Origin: CAJXJP01 sp964022365 | Lineage (GTDB): Bacteria > Patescibacteriota > Gracilibacteria > BD1-5 > UBA6164 | Assembly (NCBI GenBank): GCA_964022365.1 | Contig: CAXHZN010000004.1 | Span: forward strand, 68,471-132,470 | Reading direction: 5' to 3' | DNA: 64,000 nucleotides | Shown here: piece by piece, positions 40,329-51,319 of the stretch | How the letters are laid out: every line of letters begins with the position of its first letter | Numbering within the stretch: position 1 is the stretch's first letter | Translations under genes and position numbers: made by a program | The notes under the pieces: model-generated | Database searches by the model: none | What the model saw: the letters and a program-made list of their open reading frames with translations, nothing else | Told to the model about the DNA's origin: nothing

Positions 40329-41792
40329 TTAAACTTTTTCTACATAACTTCCCTCTCTTGAATCTATAATTTTGTATCCTTGAGATAATAATTCATCTCT
40401 GAGAGTATCAGCAGTTTCGAAATCTTTATCAGTTTTTGCTTGATTTCTTTTTTCTAATAATTCTAAAATTTCAGCTGGAGTTTCTTCTTCCAGTTCGATA
40501 ATACTAAAATCTACGATAGCTAAAACATCGTTAAATGTTTCAAACATATCCATTAAAGCCATTTCTTCTTCTAGAGAAAAAGTTTTATCAGCCACTCAAG
40601 TATTTACAAATTTTATAAAACTATGAAATTCTGCAATTGCTTCTGGCATATTGAAATCATCTTCTATTCTTGCCATATATTCTGAAACAACAATTTGCAT
40701 TTCATCTCTAAAATTTCTAGAAATCCCAAAAACATCTTTTTCACCAGCATCAATACTTCTTGATAAAGTTTTGAGTGTTTCATCAACTTTTTTAATTGTA
40801 TTGAGATTTGCTTCAATTTTATCAAATGAAAAATCTACACTATCTCCATATTTACCATTCATAAAACCAAGACGAATAGCTCTAAATAAATCAGAATTTT
40901 TTACATCAGAATATTTTTTTTCTAAATCATCGAGTGTATAAAAATTATTTGCAGATTTAGACATTTTTTTACCATCAACTGTAAGATGACCTGAATGTAA
41001 CCAATATTTTGCAAATTCTTTTCTCGTACATGCTTCAGTTTGTGCAACTTCATTTTGGTGATGAGGAAAAACTAAATCACATCCTCCCATATGAATATCT
41101 ATTTGAGCTCCAAAATATTTCATATTACAAGCACTACATTCAATATGCCAACCTGGTCTTCATTTTAAAATTGTTTTTTCTCCATTGATTAAAAATTCTT
41201 CTTCCCAAAAATTTTCTCCATCTTCTGGTTTATATGCTTTCCATAATACAAAATCTGCTGCTGAATCTTTATCGTATTCATCATTATCAATTCTTACAGA
41301 TTCTTTCATTCATTTCATATCAAGATTTGCAAGTTTCCCATATTTAGAAAAAGATTTAACTGAAAAATATACACTTCCATCGTCAGCTAAATATGCATTT
41401 TTTCTATTAATCATAGTTTGAATCATTCTAACCATTTCTGGTATAAGAGTTGTTACTGGTACAATATGATCTGCAGGAATAATCCCTAATTTTTGAATAT
41501 CATCTAGAAAAATATCTGTATATTTTTCAGTAAAATCAGATAATTTTTCTCCCGCTGCTTGAGAATCTCTAATAGTTTTATCATCTACATCAGTTATATT
41601 CATAACTGTTTCTACTCTATTTCCTAGAAATTTAAGTGATCTCACAACTATATCACAAAAAACATAGGTTCTTAAATTCCCTATGTGCGCATTGTTATAT
41701 ACTGTTGGTCCACAGTAATAAACCTTTATTGCATCTTGTTTAAGTGGTTTAAATTCTTCTTTTTTTCTTGTTTTTGTATTAAATAGTTCCAT
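40329..41792 (-). CDS. cysS: Cysteinyl-tRNA synthetase
   Basis: A 487-residue class I synthetase. YYCGPTVYNNAHIGNLRTY near 25-43 contains a zinc cysteine and the HIGH motif (HIGN). NITDVDDKTI is typical of CysRS. The other zinc ligands lie in WHIECSACNMKYFG and FPHHQNEVAQTEA. KMSKS is DGKKMSKSANNF near 275. The C-terminal helical domain is complete (RDELLSQGYKIIDSREGS). TGA glycines lie in KGRPGWH and elsewhere. The downstream Ste24 gene follows after 18 bases. Confidence 0.97.
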
Positions 41793-41816
41793 TTTTTATA
41801 GTAAATTATTATTATT

Positions 41817-42092
41817 TTATTTCTTTTTTTTCTTTGGTTTTGGTTGAATTAATTCAGCAGCTTTGGCTGGGTTCATATAATTATGAATTGTTTCATCAAT
41901 TTTTACATTTGGTCATTTTTTACATTGGCCCATACATTTTGAATCCTCTATAATTACATTATTTAAAGAAAATTTTTGCTTATCATTTTCCAATCTTGTG
42001 TTGATATATTTACAAAAACGTTCTGTGCAGGTCTTTCAATGACATACTTGTACTTTCATTTTTTTAATTTTATTTTTAATAATTGTGCTCAT
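41817..42092 (-). CDS. Thioredoxin-like [2Fe-2S] ferredoxin domain protein
   Basis: A 91-residue protein with the cysteine pattern of the (2Fe-2S) thioredoxin-like ferredoxin family: VQVCHGKTCTERFC and, about 30 residues on, DSKCMGQCKKGPNVKID. Family members form electron-transfer subunits or stand-alone carriers. An AAGGTG Shine-Dalgarno places the start at 42092; an internal ATG at 42059 would give a shorter form. A Lys-rich tail ends the protein. It lies just upstream of cysS on the same strand with a 24-base gap. Confidence 0.8.
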
Positions 42093-42150
42093 TGTAATCA
42101 CCTTTCTAAAATAATCAAAAAGAAAAAAAGCAAAAAAGTTTAAAAAAGTT

Positions 42151-42178
42151 TTGACTTTAATCTAAATTTTCATATTAT
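42151..42178 (+). promoter_or_regulatory. Promoter of the tRNA pair
   Basis: TTGACT (42151-42156) and TATTAT (42173-42178) with a 16-base spacer, 34 bases before tRNA-Phe. Confidence 0.7.
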
Positions 42179-42211
42179 CTGTCTCGCTGAAACGCAAACG
42201 AAAATATTTAT

Positions 42212-42286
42212 GCCGGGATAGCTCAGGGGTAGAGCAGGGGACTGAAAATCCCTGTGTCGCAAGTTCAAATCTCGCTCTCGGCACCA
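42212..42286 (+). tRNA. tRNA-Phe (GAA)
   Basis: A 75-nt cloverleaf with CCA encoded. The acceptor GCCGGGA pairs with TCTCGGC and the anticodon loop is CTGAAAA with anticodon GAA. The D loop AGCTCAGGGGTAGAGC and T loop GTTCAAATC are standard. Confidence 0.95.
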
Positions 42287-42300
42287 TTTCAATAAAAAAG

Positions 42301-42346
42301 AAAAAACTCAAATCGAATCTTCACTGATTTGACTTGAGTTTTTTTA
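42301..42346 (+). terminator. Hairpin with T run between the two tRNAs
   Basis: AAAACTCAAATC pairs imperfectly with GATTTGACTTGAGTTTT and is followed by seven Ts. It ends four bases before tRNA-Leu. Confidence 0.6.
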
Positions 42347-42349
42347 TTC

Positions 42350-42437
42350 GCGGGGGTGGTGAAACGGTAGACACGCACGCTTGAGGGGCGTGTGGACAAT
42401 TACGTCCGTGAGGGTTCAAATCCCTCTCTCCGCACCA
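42350..42437 (+). tRNA. tRNA-Leu (GAG)
   Basis: An 88-nt class II tRNA with a long variable arm (GTGGACAATTACGTCC) and encoded CCA. The acceptor GCGGGGG pairs with TCTCCGC allowing G-U pairs, and the anticodon stem CACGC/GCGTG holds loop TTGAGGG, anticodon GAG. Confidence 0.93.
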
Positions 42438-42469
42438 AATTGAAATAAACTATTCAGATTATACAAAAC

Positions 42470-42504
42470 AAACACTATCGAGCCGTATCCTAGTGTTTTT
42501 TTGT
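42470..42504 (+). terminator. Intrinsic terminator of the tRNA unit
   Basis: AACACTA pairs with TAGTGTT around a 13-base loop and is followed by seven Ts. Confidence 0.8.
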
Positions 42505-42507
42505 TGC

Positions 42508-42545
42508 AAAAAAATACATTTAGAAATTTCTATATGTATTTTTTA
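42508..42545 (-). terminator. Intrinsic terminator of the 42543 gene
   Basis: An AAAATACAT / ATGTATTTT hairpin flanked by A and T runs, at the stop codon of the minus-strand lipoprotein gene. Confidence 0.7.
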
Positions 42546-43907
42546 TTTTTTTATTAGAATATGTTCGTCAAGTAAATATTCATATTTTTCTTGATTACCA
42601 AAGTTAATTAATATAAATGTAATCTTATTTTCTTCTTGTGAAAATTTAGCTTCCTTGATACTCATAAAGTAATTTTTTGGTAAATATTTTCAAGAATTAT
42701 TATCTATTTGAGGAGAAAAAGTAAATATTTTTATCTTATTATCTTCAGAGATATAAAAAGCATCTATTATTCACTTATTCCATACAACTTCTAAACTTCC
42801 CTTTTTAAGTTCGAAATTCTGTATTGTTTCTTCGTGTATTATTTTTATAACTTTCGAATCAAAAGTATTTTTATAAAAATTTATTCTCACTAAAAATTTT
42901 TCCATTTTTCAGGTCACTTCATTAAGAGAAACTATTTCAAAATCTGAACTATTTTCAGATATAGCTTCATTTCAAGCTATAAAATATTCATAATTTTCAT
43001 AATCACTATATTTTGTCTTAAATTCCTGAAATGAAATATTTGGTTGATATTTTAATCCATATGCATTCTCAAATTTTCAATTTGATAGATTATTATAATA
43101 ATTATTAACCATAGTATAATTATCATATTTTCACTCTAATGCATTTTCATAATTATAAAATGGTCATAATAAAATATCTTCATATAAATTATATCTATAA
43201 TATATATTCATTTCCCATTGATTTGCTTCAAATAAAAGTGTCGTATTATTATTGATTAATTCAAAATTATTAAATGTGTAACGCGTAGAAATCCGATCGT
43301 ATCTTTGATAATTCTGATCATATTGAATTTCTCGAGATAAAATAAGCTTTTTTTCGCCATTTGTATCAATAAATAAATTTTTCTTTCATTTATTCCACTC
43401 AACTATTGCTTTTCAACCTTGAAATTTAAATGTATTTAAAACTTCATGTGTCACAATTTTTGTATCAAGAGTTTTTAATTTATTATCTATCATTTCAAAA
43501 ATAGAAATATATTTTGTCATATTTTTATTTTCTCTATTGAATAAGATAATTTCTACTTTTGCTTTAGTTTTTTCTTCATTTATTTCATCAAATTTATCAA
43601 TAACAAATTCTTCATTTTCAATTAAGGCATAATTTTTTTTGAATTCTTCAAAACTTAATTCTGGTTTATATTTTAATTCATAGGCACTTTGATAATCCTG
43701 ATAAGATAAATAATTTACAAAATAATCAGTCAATAATCAATAAAATGTAATTTTTTCTTCGTTATTTTCTTTTATTTCTCTATTATTAATTTTATCTTGT
43801 TTATTTTCTATTGATTCTTCTAGATTTTTATTATTTTCTGGAATTGCTTCTTCATTTTGACAAGAAAATAATAAAAAACATAGCAGAACAACTCATATTT
43901 TTTTCAT
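42543..43907 (-). CDS. Lipoprotein with two internal repeats, 454 aa
   Basis: An exported protein of unknown family with lipobox GVVLLCFLLFSC at the N-terminus. After an Asn/Glu-rich linker, two related units are visible: SAYELKYKPELSFEEFKKNY near 80 and NAYGLKYQPNISFQEFKTKY near 265. Each is followed by a strand-rich stretch. An internal duplication of a domain of about 180 residues is therefore likely. The unit resembles small NTF2-like or DUF-type lipoprotein domains, but I cannot name it. TGA glycines occur in both repeats. Confidence 0.7.
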
Positions 43908-43962
43908 GTTATTTTATTATAAATAATTTTTTATACTATATATCAAATATTTTGTATGTAAA

Positions 43963-43996
43963 ATAAAAAACTGATTTTAAAAATCAGTTTTTTTAT
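43963..43996 (-). terminator. Intrinsic terminator
   Basis: An AAAAAACTGATTTTTAAAAATCAGTTTTTT hairpin at the stop of the penicillin-binding protein gene. Confidence 0.85.
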
Positions 43997-46287
43997 TTTT
44001 TTGGAACTTTATATACATCAAGTAAATATTCTGCGATATCTCTGAAAATATATGATGAAGTTGAACCTCAGTAGTTGCTCGTTCTTGGTCTTTCAAGTTT
44101 TACAATAACTACAAATTTCGGATCTTCGGCTGGTCAATATCAGGCAAAAGATGCATTTGTTGAGGCAACTCAATCTTCATATCAACCTCTAGATGCAATC
44201 TGAGCAGTACCAGTCTTCCCTGCTAAATTATATCACTCAATATATGCTTTATTAGCAGCTCAATCAGTAATACCATGAACTAAAAGTTTTGTCATGAGTT
44301 TAGAAGTAGATTCTTTTAATACTCTTCTTTGTATTTCTGTTTTATAGGTAATTGTTTTCCCATCTGAAAATTCTATACTATCCACAACTCTTGGAGTATA
44401 ATATAATCCTCCATTTGCAATTACAGAGTATGCAGCTGCCATTTGAAGTGGAGTAACTGACATACCTAAACCGTATGAATTTGTATAAAATCTTGTATCT
44501 CAAAGTTTTGTCCAATTTTCTAATTTCCCAGCTGTTTCTCACTCTAAAGTAACTCAAGTTTTTGAATCAAAACCAAAATTTTCAAAATAATTATATACCA
44601 TTAATTTTCATAATTTTTGTACCATACGGACAAATCAAACATTACAAGAATAATCCAAAGCATTTGAAAAACTTTTTAATCATCCACAGTTTGTTTTATC
44701 AACATTTCCTATGGTAAAAGGTCCTACTGTTAACTTATTATTATCTTGATATAAATCATTTGGTCAAAATTCATTTGTATCTAAACCAATAGCAAAAATA
44801 ATAGATTTCATTATTGAACCTGGTTCGTATAGTGAAGAAATAGCATCATTTTGGTATACGGCTGGTCAAAAACCATTTTTATATTTATATTTCACTATAA
44901 GAGAATTTCATAATTCTTCTCTTGTTGCTTCCCTTAAAAAAATTTCTTTATTATCATAATAATATTTAATTCCTTCTTGAGAATCTTCAACAAATACAGG
45001 ATATCACAATAAATCAACTAATGGATTTGGATATTTAGAATAACGTACTTTTTCTAATTCATATACATCAGAAAAATTATTTAAATCATAGGTTGGATAA
45101 TTTGCCATTGATAAAATTCTTCATGTTTTTGGTTCCATGACTACAACTGTTCATTTATTTGCTCTATATTTTTTTACTCCGTCTTCTAAAATTTCTTCTA
45201 CTTTTTTTTGTATATTTCTATCGATTGTTGTATGAATTTCAACTCATTGAGTATCTCAACTATTCTCGTTTAATCAAATAGGATTAATTATTCTCCCATA
45301 AATATCTTTTCTAGAAACCAGTTTCCCACTATTTCATTTTAAATAATCATCAAAATATCATTCTAAACCATAATGCCCTCTTCATCATCCGTCGACAAAT
45401 CATGTCACTTGAGAGGCAATATCTTTTTCTGGATAATATCTATTTGGTCTAGGATTTAAAATAACAAAGCTTCATACTCTTTGCTCTTTATCCATTAAAC
45501 CACTTTTTAAGGCTGTTTGCTCTTCATCAAGATATTCTTTTACATATTCAGAAGCTGTGATAGACAATTTATTCATTATAGGAACATAACGGATTTTTCT
45601 TTGTCTAAGAAGTGAATTTAATCTATCTTCTTCAATATTCATGATTGCGGATAATTTTTCTACCACTGTTTCCAATTGAGTTATTTCTTGAGGATTTGCA
45701 TAAACATATGGAAAATTTGGATAAATTCATTGCAATCCTAATGCTTTTATTGCATCAATTTTTATTTGATCAAGTTCTTTATCAATAAATACACTATTTA
45801 CAAATTCTTGATTAATTTTCTCATATAAAAAATCTCAAATTAATTTTTTTATATATTCTTGATTATATTGAAACTCTGGTAATTCTATTTTTTTTAGAAA
45901 TTTTAAAATATTATCATAACAATCATTACGATTTACAGTTTCACATGTTTCTTTATATACTACTTCAACTAAAAATTTTTGTAAATTTTGTTTTGATCAT
46001 TCAACTTGAGGATCAATAGCAATATCATATAAATTTAAAGAAGTTGCTAAAATAGTTCCGTCATTTGTATCGCTATAAATACTTCATCTTGTCACAGGAA
46101 CAGTTACTTCTCAGATTTGTTGATTATCGGCTAATTCTGCGTAAAATGATTTATCAAAAACAGTATATTGAAATATTTTACTGACAATAAATAAGCAAAA
46201 TAACACAAAAAATCATGCAACAAAGTACAATCTATTTATAGAATCTAGTTTTTTGAGTAATTTTTGAATTTGTTTTTCTGCCCTCAT
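43993..46287 (-). CDS. Penicillin-binding protein, PBP2/FtsI transpeptidase type
   Basis: A 764-residue class B penicillin-binding protein that cross-links peptidoglycan. One N-terminal membrane helix (LYFVAGFFVLFCLFIVSKIF) is followed by the pedestal domain, with TRGSIYSDTNDGTILA, and the transpeptidase domain. The active-site serine lies in YEPGSIMKSIIF near 486 (SxxK), the SxN motif is YSCN, and KTG is in NLAGKTGTAQIA near 690. NPRPNRYYPEKDIASQVTGFV and GVEIHTTIDRNIQKKVEEIL are typical of FtsI and SpoVD. The region between the helix and the transpeptidase is longer than usual. The division versus elongation role cannot be decided. Confidence 0.93.
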
Positions 46288-46299
46288 ATTTTTTATTTT

Positions 46300-47673
46300 T
46301 TATAAGATTTTTTTAAATTTTTCTGGAATAATATTATTTTCATCAATCGTAAATAATAAATTTTCTAATGTATTTATAGTGTTTTCTTCGAAATTCACAA
46401 GTACTTTTTCTTGAAATATTTTGAGAATAAATGGCAAATTTTCTCAAGTAAAATTTTTATAACTGTAATACATCGCTAAAGTTACTTCTTGATTTGTTCC
46501 TACACATTCAAATGGTTTAATTCAAGAAATTCATAATAGTTCACTAAATAATTCTTCTAAATTTTCATCCGAATATAAATCTTTTCAGAAAATTTTATGT
46601 ATTTCATCTGACGATAAAAATGGATGTAACATAGTATAAACAAAAGAACATTTTGGGCAAGAATTACACCAAATTCCACTATGATTTTTTTCTTTTTGTA
46701 TTTTAAAATTATTATTACAACTCGAAAAAGTACTAAAATATTTTTTTCATAATTGGGAAAATAATTTTGCAATTTTTATTTCATACATTCCTCTCAAAAG
46801 AGAAAAATATTTTATTTTTTCTGAAATATTTTTTTCTACATAATTTTTTAAATCCACTTCAAATTCTAGAGATTTACTCCATTGATGATTAATTTCTACT
46901 CATTGCCAAAGTGTATTTCAAAAATTTGCTGATAATTCATTTGATAAAACTAAATATTTATAATCATAAATATACGCAACGCAATGCATCACAAAAGCGA
47001 TAATCCCTGTAATTGGAACATGTCCATTAAAATATCATTGTTTGTTGAGTTGAAATAAATTTTCAGAAATTTTTCTGCTGACGAAAAAATTATTTTTATC
47101 AGAAATATTTATACAATCTTGTTTAATATTATCGATTTTTCAAAATACAAATGTATCAAATTCAAAATTATTTTTTGCCAATAATTCTAAACTCACAATA
47201 GAATCTTTTCCTCATCAAACTGGAACAAGTGATTTTTCAGAAATACTAAATTCTTTTTTTTCAATATTTCTGTCAGAAATACATTCAAATTGAAATAAAT
47301 TTTTTGGAGAAATTTTGTTTTGAAATAAAAATTCTCACAGTCAGTTGATATAAAATTTTTTCCAAAAGCCTAAAGATTCTTCATCTATATTTCAAGATTT
47401 AATTATTAATTTTTCGGTTGGATATGCTTTATAATAACTTATTCCTAAAGCTAAATGCAGATGAAATAAAATATTTTCTAACACAGTAAAATCTATATCT
47501 GCACGAATATCAAAATTTGGATCATCAAAATCTATAATTTCTTCAAAACCTTTTGTATTTTCAGGATTTTTTTCGTCTAATAAACTATAATAAAAATGTG
47601 CCTGCATCGAAGCGACATCAAATCTATAGGTTTCGAAAATAAATTTTCTTGAATTTGCTGCATAATTTTGCAT
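46300..47673 (-). CDS. murL: UDP-MurNAc-L-Ala-L-Glu epimerase, MurL-like
   Basis: A 457-residue cytosolic enzyme. It shows the MurL layout: FIFETYRFDVASMQAHFYYSL at the N-terminus, SLVPVGGGKDSIVSLELLAK near 150 (PP-loop-like), LVLSNELSANFGNTLW, VEINHQWSKSLEFE, YFSLLRGMYEIKIAKLFS, KYFSTFSSCNNNF and SGIWCNSCPKCSFVYTML. MurL epimerises the L-Glu of UDP-MurNAc-L-Ala-L-Glu to D-Glu, replacing the glutamate-racemase route. It starts 30 bases or so from nothing else on this strand and lies just upstream of the penicillin-binding protein (12 bases), in keeping with wall synthesis. The name rests on remembered motifs, not a search. Confidence 0.75.
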
Positions 47674-47835
47674 ATTTTTTTTGTGTTTTTAAATTAATTT
47701 TTCTTATATTACCTCGCAATGATTATTTTTCAATTTTAATTTGTCATTTTATAATTTTTTCATATAATCTGCTGGCTGATGTTACTAGTGTATTTTCTGG
47801 TCATCACACTATTTTTATTATGTAAAATACATATT

Positions 47836-48105
47836 ATGGCTGTTACTAAAGAAGTAAAACAACAAATCGTAGCTGATTTTGGTGAAAAAGCTGGAGACAC
47901 TGGTACTCCTGCTGTACAAGTTGCAATTTTAACTGCAGAAATCGAAAACTTAAAAGACCACTTACAAGAACATAAAAAAGATAACCACTCAAGAAGAGGT
48001 ATCTTAAAAATGGTAGCAAAAAGAAGAAAACTTCTTGCTTACTTAAAATCAAAAGATGTTGAAAAATATAATAATGTAATTGAAAAATTATCTTTAAGAA
48101 AATAA
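47836..48105 (+). CDS. rpsO: 30S ribosomal protein S15
   Basis: An 89-residue protein of exactly the usual length. The S15 signature reads DTGTPAVQVAILTAEIENL, and HKKDNHSRRGILKMVAKRRK with YLKSKD follow. S15 binds 16S rRNA at the three-way junction of the central domain. ATG is preferred over an upstream in-frame start within a hydrophobic reading. None of its glycines is TGA, as expected for a highly expressed gene. Monocistronic, with its own terminator. Confidence 0.97.
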   Translation: MAVTKEVKQQIVADFGEKAGDTGTPAVQVAILTAEIENLKDHLQEHKKDNHSRRGILKMVAKRRKLLAYLKSKDVEKYNNVIEKLSLRK

Positions 48106-48124
48106 TTTTTACATTCATTATTAA

Positions 48125-48163
48125 TAAAAAAACCAGAAAAACTTTGTTTTTCTGGTTTTTTTA
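48125..48163. terminator. Bidirectional intrinsic terminator
   Basis: An AAAACCAGAAAAAC / GTTTTTCTGGTTTT hairpin between convergent rpsO and rel, with A and T runs. Confidence 0.9.
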
Positions 48164-50383
48164 TAGTTCTTCTGATTTATAATTTATTAAATCATCTGCA
48201 AATGTCATTTGAATTCTTTCAATAAATCTGTCAATTACCATAAAATCATGATTTTGAACTTTTAATTTTAAATCAAAAGACATATACATATTTCATAATT
48301 TTTTCGATAATATTTCATCTATATCAATTTGCATAGAAAATATTATTTCCGTAAGCACTTTTAATATTCCAGTATTATTTTTGAATACAATATTGATATG
48401 ATATCATAATTCTTCGTCTTGAGTTCCTAGAATATAGGCTGGTAGTAATCTATCTTTATTCACTCAACTAAGAATTTTACAATCACGTCTATGAATCGTA
48501 AATTTTCAAAATGAATTAATATGCGCTACGATTTCTAGTGGAAGCATTCTTCTACAACAATAACAACGTTTATAATCTAGATTTGATTCTCCTCAAATAA
48601 TAATATTATTTATACTTGTATCAATTTCACAGGTATCTTTTTTATCTGAAATATCTTCCAGCTCAATTATTTCATCATTCTTTTTTTCTTCAATTCTATC
48701 AAAAATAAGCTGATTTGAAGCAATTATTTTCTTGATAATACTATTTGGATTGAGACTTAAATTCCCCACTTGTTCAAGTAATTGCCAACGTTCTTCTTGA
48801 GAATAAACTCTATCATTGAGATTTTTTAATAACGTCATATCTTTATCGAGTCATTCATGTCAGAGTTTTTTGAGATATTTGTTCACTAAATCTTTCCCTC
48901 TTTCTCTATGAATATCTTTGTCTTCTTTTTTCAAAAATCATTTAATCGCGTTTTTTGCTTTTGCTGTTTTTACAAATCAAATCCAAAATGGATTTGGTTT
49001 TTTATTTTTATCAATCACTAATTCTACCCTATCACCATTATGAAGTTCTTGATCAAGTGGATGAACTTTTTCATTCACACGGGCAATACTTAAATGATCT
49101 CATAAATCAGTATGTAGATAATATGCAAAATCTACTGGAGTTGATCCATGAGGAAGATTTATGAGATCTCATTTTGGAGTAAAAACAAAAATTCTATTTT
49201 TAAATAAATCAATTTTTAACGATCCCATAAAATCACTGTCTTCTAAATTTTGTGCAACATCTTTGAGCTCTTTTACCCAATCCACTTCTTTAGAAACCAC
49301 AGATCATCTTTCTTTATATTCAAAATGAGCTGCAACTCAAATATCCGAATATTGCTTCATTTCAAAAGTTTTAATCTGAATTTCAGTTGGTTGTTGTCTA
49401 TGTTGTTTTAATAATCAAACAACTGTCGTATGAATACTTTTATATCCATTTGGCTTTGGTAGAGCAATATAATCTTTAAATCTATACGGAAGTGGTGGCC
49501 ATTTATTATGGATAATACCTAAAGTTTTATAACAATCAGATAAATCTTTTACAATAATTCTCGTCCCAAAAATATCATATAAATTTTTAATATCAGTCAG
49601 TCATTTTTTTTGCATTTTTTTATAAATCGAAAACATAGATTTTACTCTATAATCGATTTCAAAATTTTCTATTTCATTTCAAATAACTTGAGTAATTTCT
49701 TGTTTTGCATCTCTCATAAATGCTTCACTTGATTGTTCGAGAGATTTAAGTTGTTTTGCTATATTTTTATATTCTTTTGGATGAAGTATTTTAAAACATT
49801 CTTCATCAAGAGAATTTTTTAAATTATAGAGTCATAATCTATCAGCAATTGGAGAAAATATATTGAGAGTTTCGAGTGCAATTTTTTCTCTTTTTTCTGG
49901 TTTTGGATGATATTTAAGCGTTTGCATATTATGAAGTCTATCTGAGAGTTTTACAAATATTACTCTCAAATCTTCTGCCATTGCAATAAACATTTTTCTA
50001 AGACTCCCTATTTCACGTTGCTTTCATTTATAACGAACATTTGATAATTTAGCTAATCATTCACATAAAAATGCTACTTCGTCTCAAAATTCTTCATAAA
50101 TATCTTCTTTTGTTTTTGGAGTATCCTCAATCACGTCATGTAATAAACAAGCTTGAATCGTATGAATATCTGGTTGTAAAGAAAGCAAAATATCTGTTGC
50201 TTCAACCGGATGGATAATATATGGATCTCAAGATTTTCTCATTTGTCCTTCGTGCGCATCACGAGCGTAAATATAGGCATTCCAGATTTGCTCATGAATA
50301 TGAGCTGGAGTATATCATGTCATATATTTTTTCACTTTTCGGATGATGGCTTCAACTTTTTTATCTATCTTAATATATGACAT
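48161..50383 (-). CDS. rel: Bifunctional (p)ppGpp synthetase/hydrolase Rel
   Basis: A 740-residue full-length Rel. The HD hydrolase has GQMRKSGDPYIIHPVEA near 47 and QACLLHDVIEDTP near 77. The synthetase has YRVKSMFSIYKKM, YDIFGTRIIVKD and the GYKSIHTTV loop. TGS reads IFVFTPKGDLINLPHGSTPVDFAY. A cysteine region (YKRCYCCRRMLP) and a C-terminal ACT-like domain (ILGTQDEELGYHINIVFKNN) follow. Both catalytic sites look intact, so the protein can make and break the stringent-response alarmone. The single HD protein at 18603 may be an auxiliary hydrolase. Confidence 0.95.
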
Positions 50384-50521
50384 ACTATATTTATTAAAAA
50401 TATTTATAATAGAGTATATACTTTCTATGGAGAAAAATCAACTCTAATTTTTAATTTTTTCTTTACTTCGTTTCAAAAAATTATATTATAAAATAGTTTA
50501 TATATTATTTTTACACTTCCT

Positions 50522-51292
50522 ATGAAAAATATTTCAAATAAAGCCTTTACGCTCGTAGAATTACTCGTGGTTATAACAATATTATCTATTATTTCTGTGG
50601 TTGCATACCAAAACTTTGGTGGAGCAGTTGATAAAGCAAATGCTGGGAGAAAAATTGGTGATGTAGCTACTATTGAAAGTTCTTTAATGCAATATAAAGC
50701 TGATAAAAATTATTATCCTAAAGTTGGAGAATATTCATCAGAAAATTTATGGTGATATACTGGATCAACAGTAGCAACTAAATCAAACTTAATAACAGTT
50801 ACTTATGATGGTGACTCTATTGCTAGTGTGGTAGATTCCGAAGGTGGTGGAACAATTTCAGGTTCTGGCTCTATAGGACAAATTGGTGCTAAAGGTACTA
50901 TAGGAAAAGATCAATTAGGAAAATATTTATCAAAAGACTTATATGACCCAGAAGTTGGTGATATAAAAGTAGGATCGAATGCAGATATGATTGACCAAGG
51001 TATAGGAAGATATGTTTACGGTATTTATAAAAAATCATTTAGATGGCCTGCTAATCAAGAATGAAATTATTATAATATTGCTTTCACACTTAAACAAGAA
51101 GGTGAAGAAGGTTATATTACAAAAATTGTTTGAGATTATGATAGATCAAATTTTTCAAATCCTGAAGATTACCCAGAAACATTAATTGGATCTGACCCAG
51201 CAAATGTATTACTCAATGAATCTATACAAACTGATGCAAGTGATTCATGAGATTATGGTATTCCATATGCGGTTACTGATTTTGCACAATAA
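50522..51292 (+). CDS. Prepilin-like protein, 256 aa
   Basis: A type II/IV pseudopilin-like protein: leader MKNISNKAFTLVELLVVITI, then a hydrophobic helix and a globular domain. It is a different subfamily from the three fibrinogen-like copies: it carries VVAYQNFGGAVDKANAGRKI, then a Gly/Ser-rich stretch (GGGTISGSGSIGQIGAKGTI), then LSKDLYDPEVGD and YVYGIYKKSFRWPANQEGNYY, as in small GspG-type calcium-binding pseudopilins. TGA glycines are read through in four places. Export by the type IV pilus assembly system is expected. It stands alone between divergent rel and the convergent methyltransferase. Confidence 0.82.
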
Positions 51293-51319
51293 AAAAATCC
51301 CTTTTTGGGATTTTTTTAT
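51291..51319. terminator. Bidirectional intrinsic terminator
   Basis: An AAAAATCCC-TTTT-GGGATTTTT hairpin between convergent genes. Confidence 0.9.

Noticed and set aside
42301..42346. Inverted repeat as part of a CRISPR or phage attachment site next to the tRNAs
   Set aside because: Single hairpin with a T run; no repeat array, no tRNA 3'-end duplication and no integrase nearby.
47846..48118. 90-residue minus-strand frame
   Set aside because: Antisense of rpsO with no start signal.
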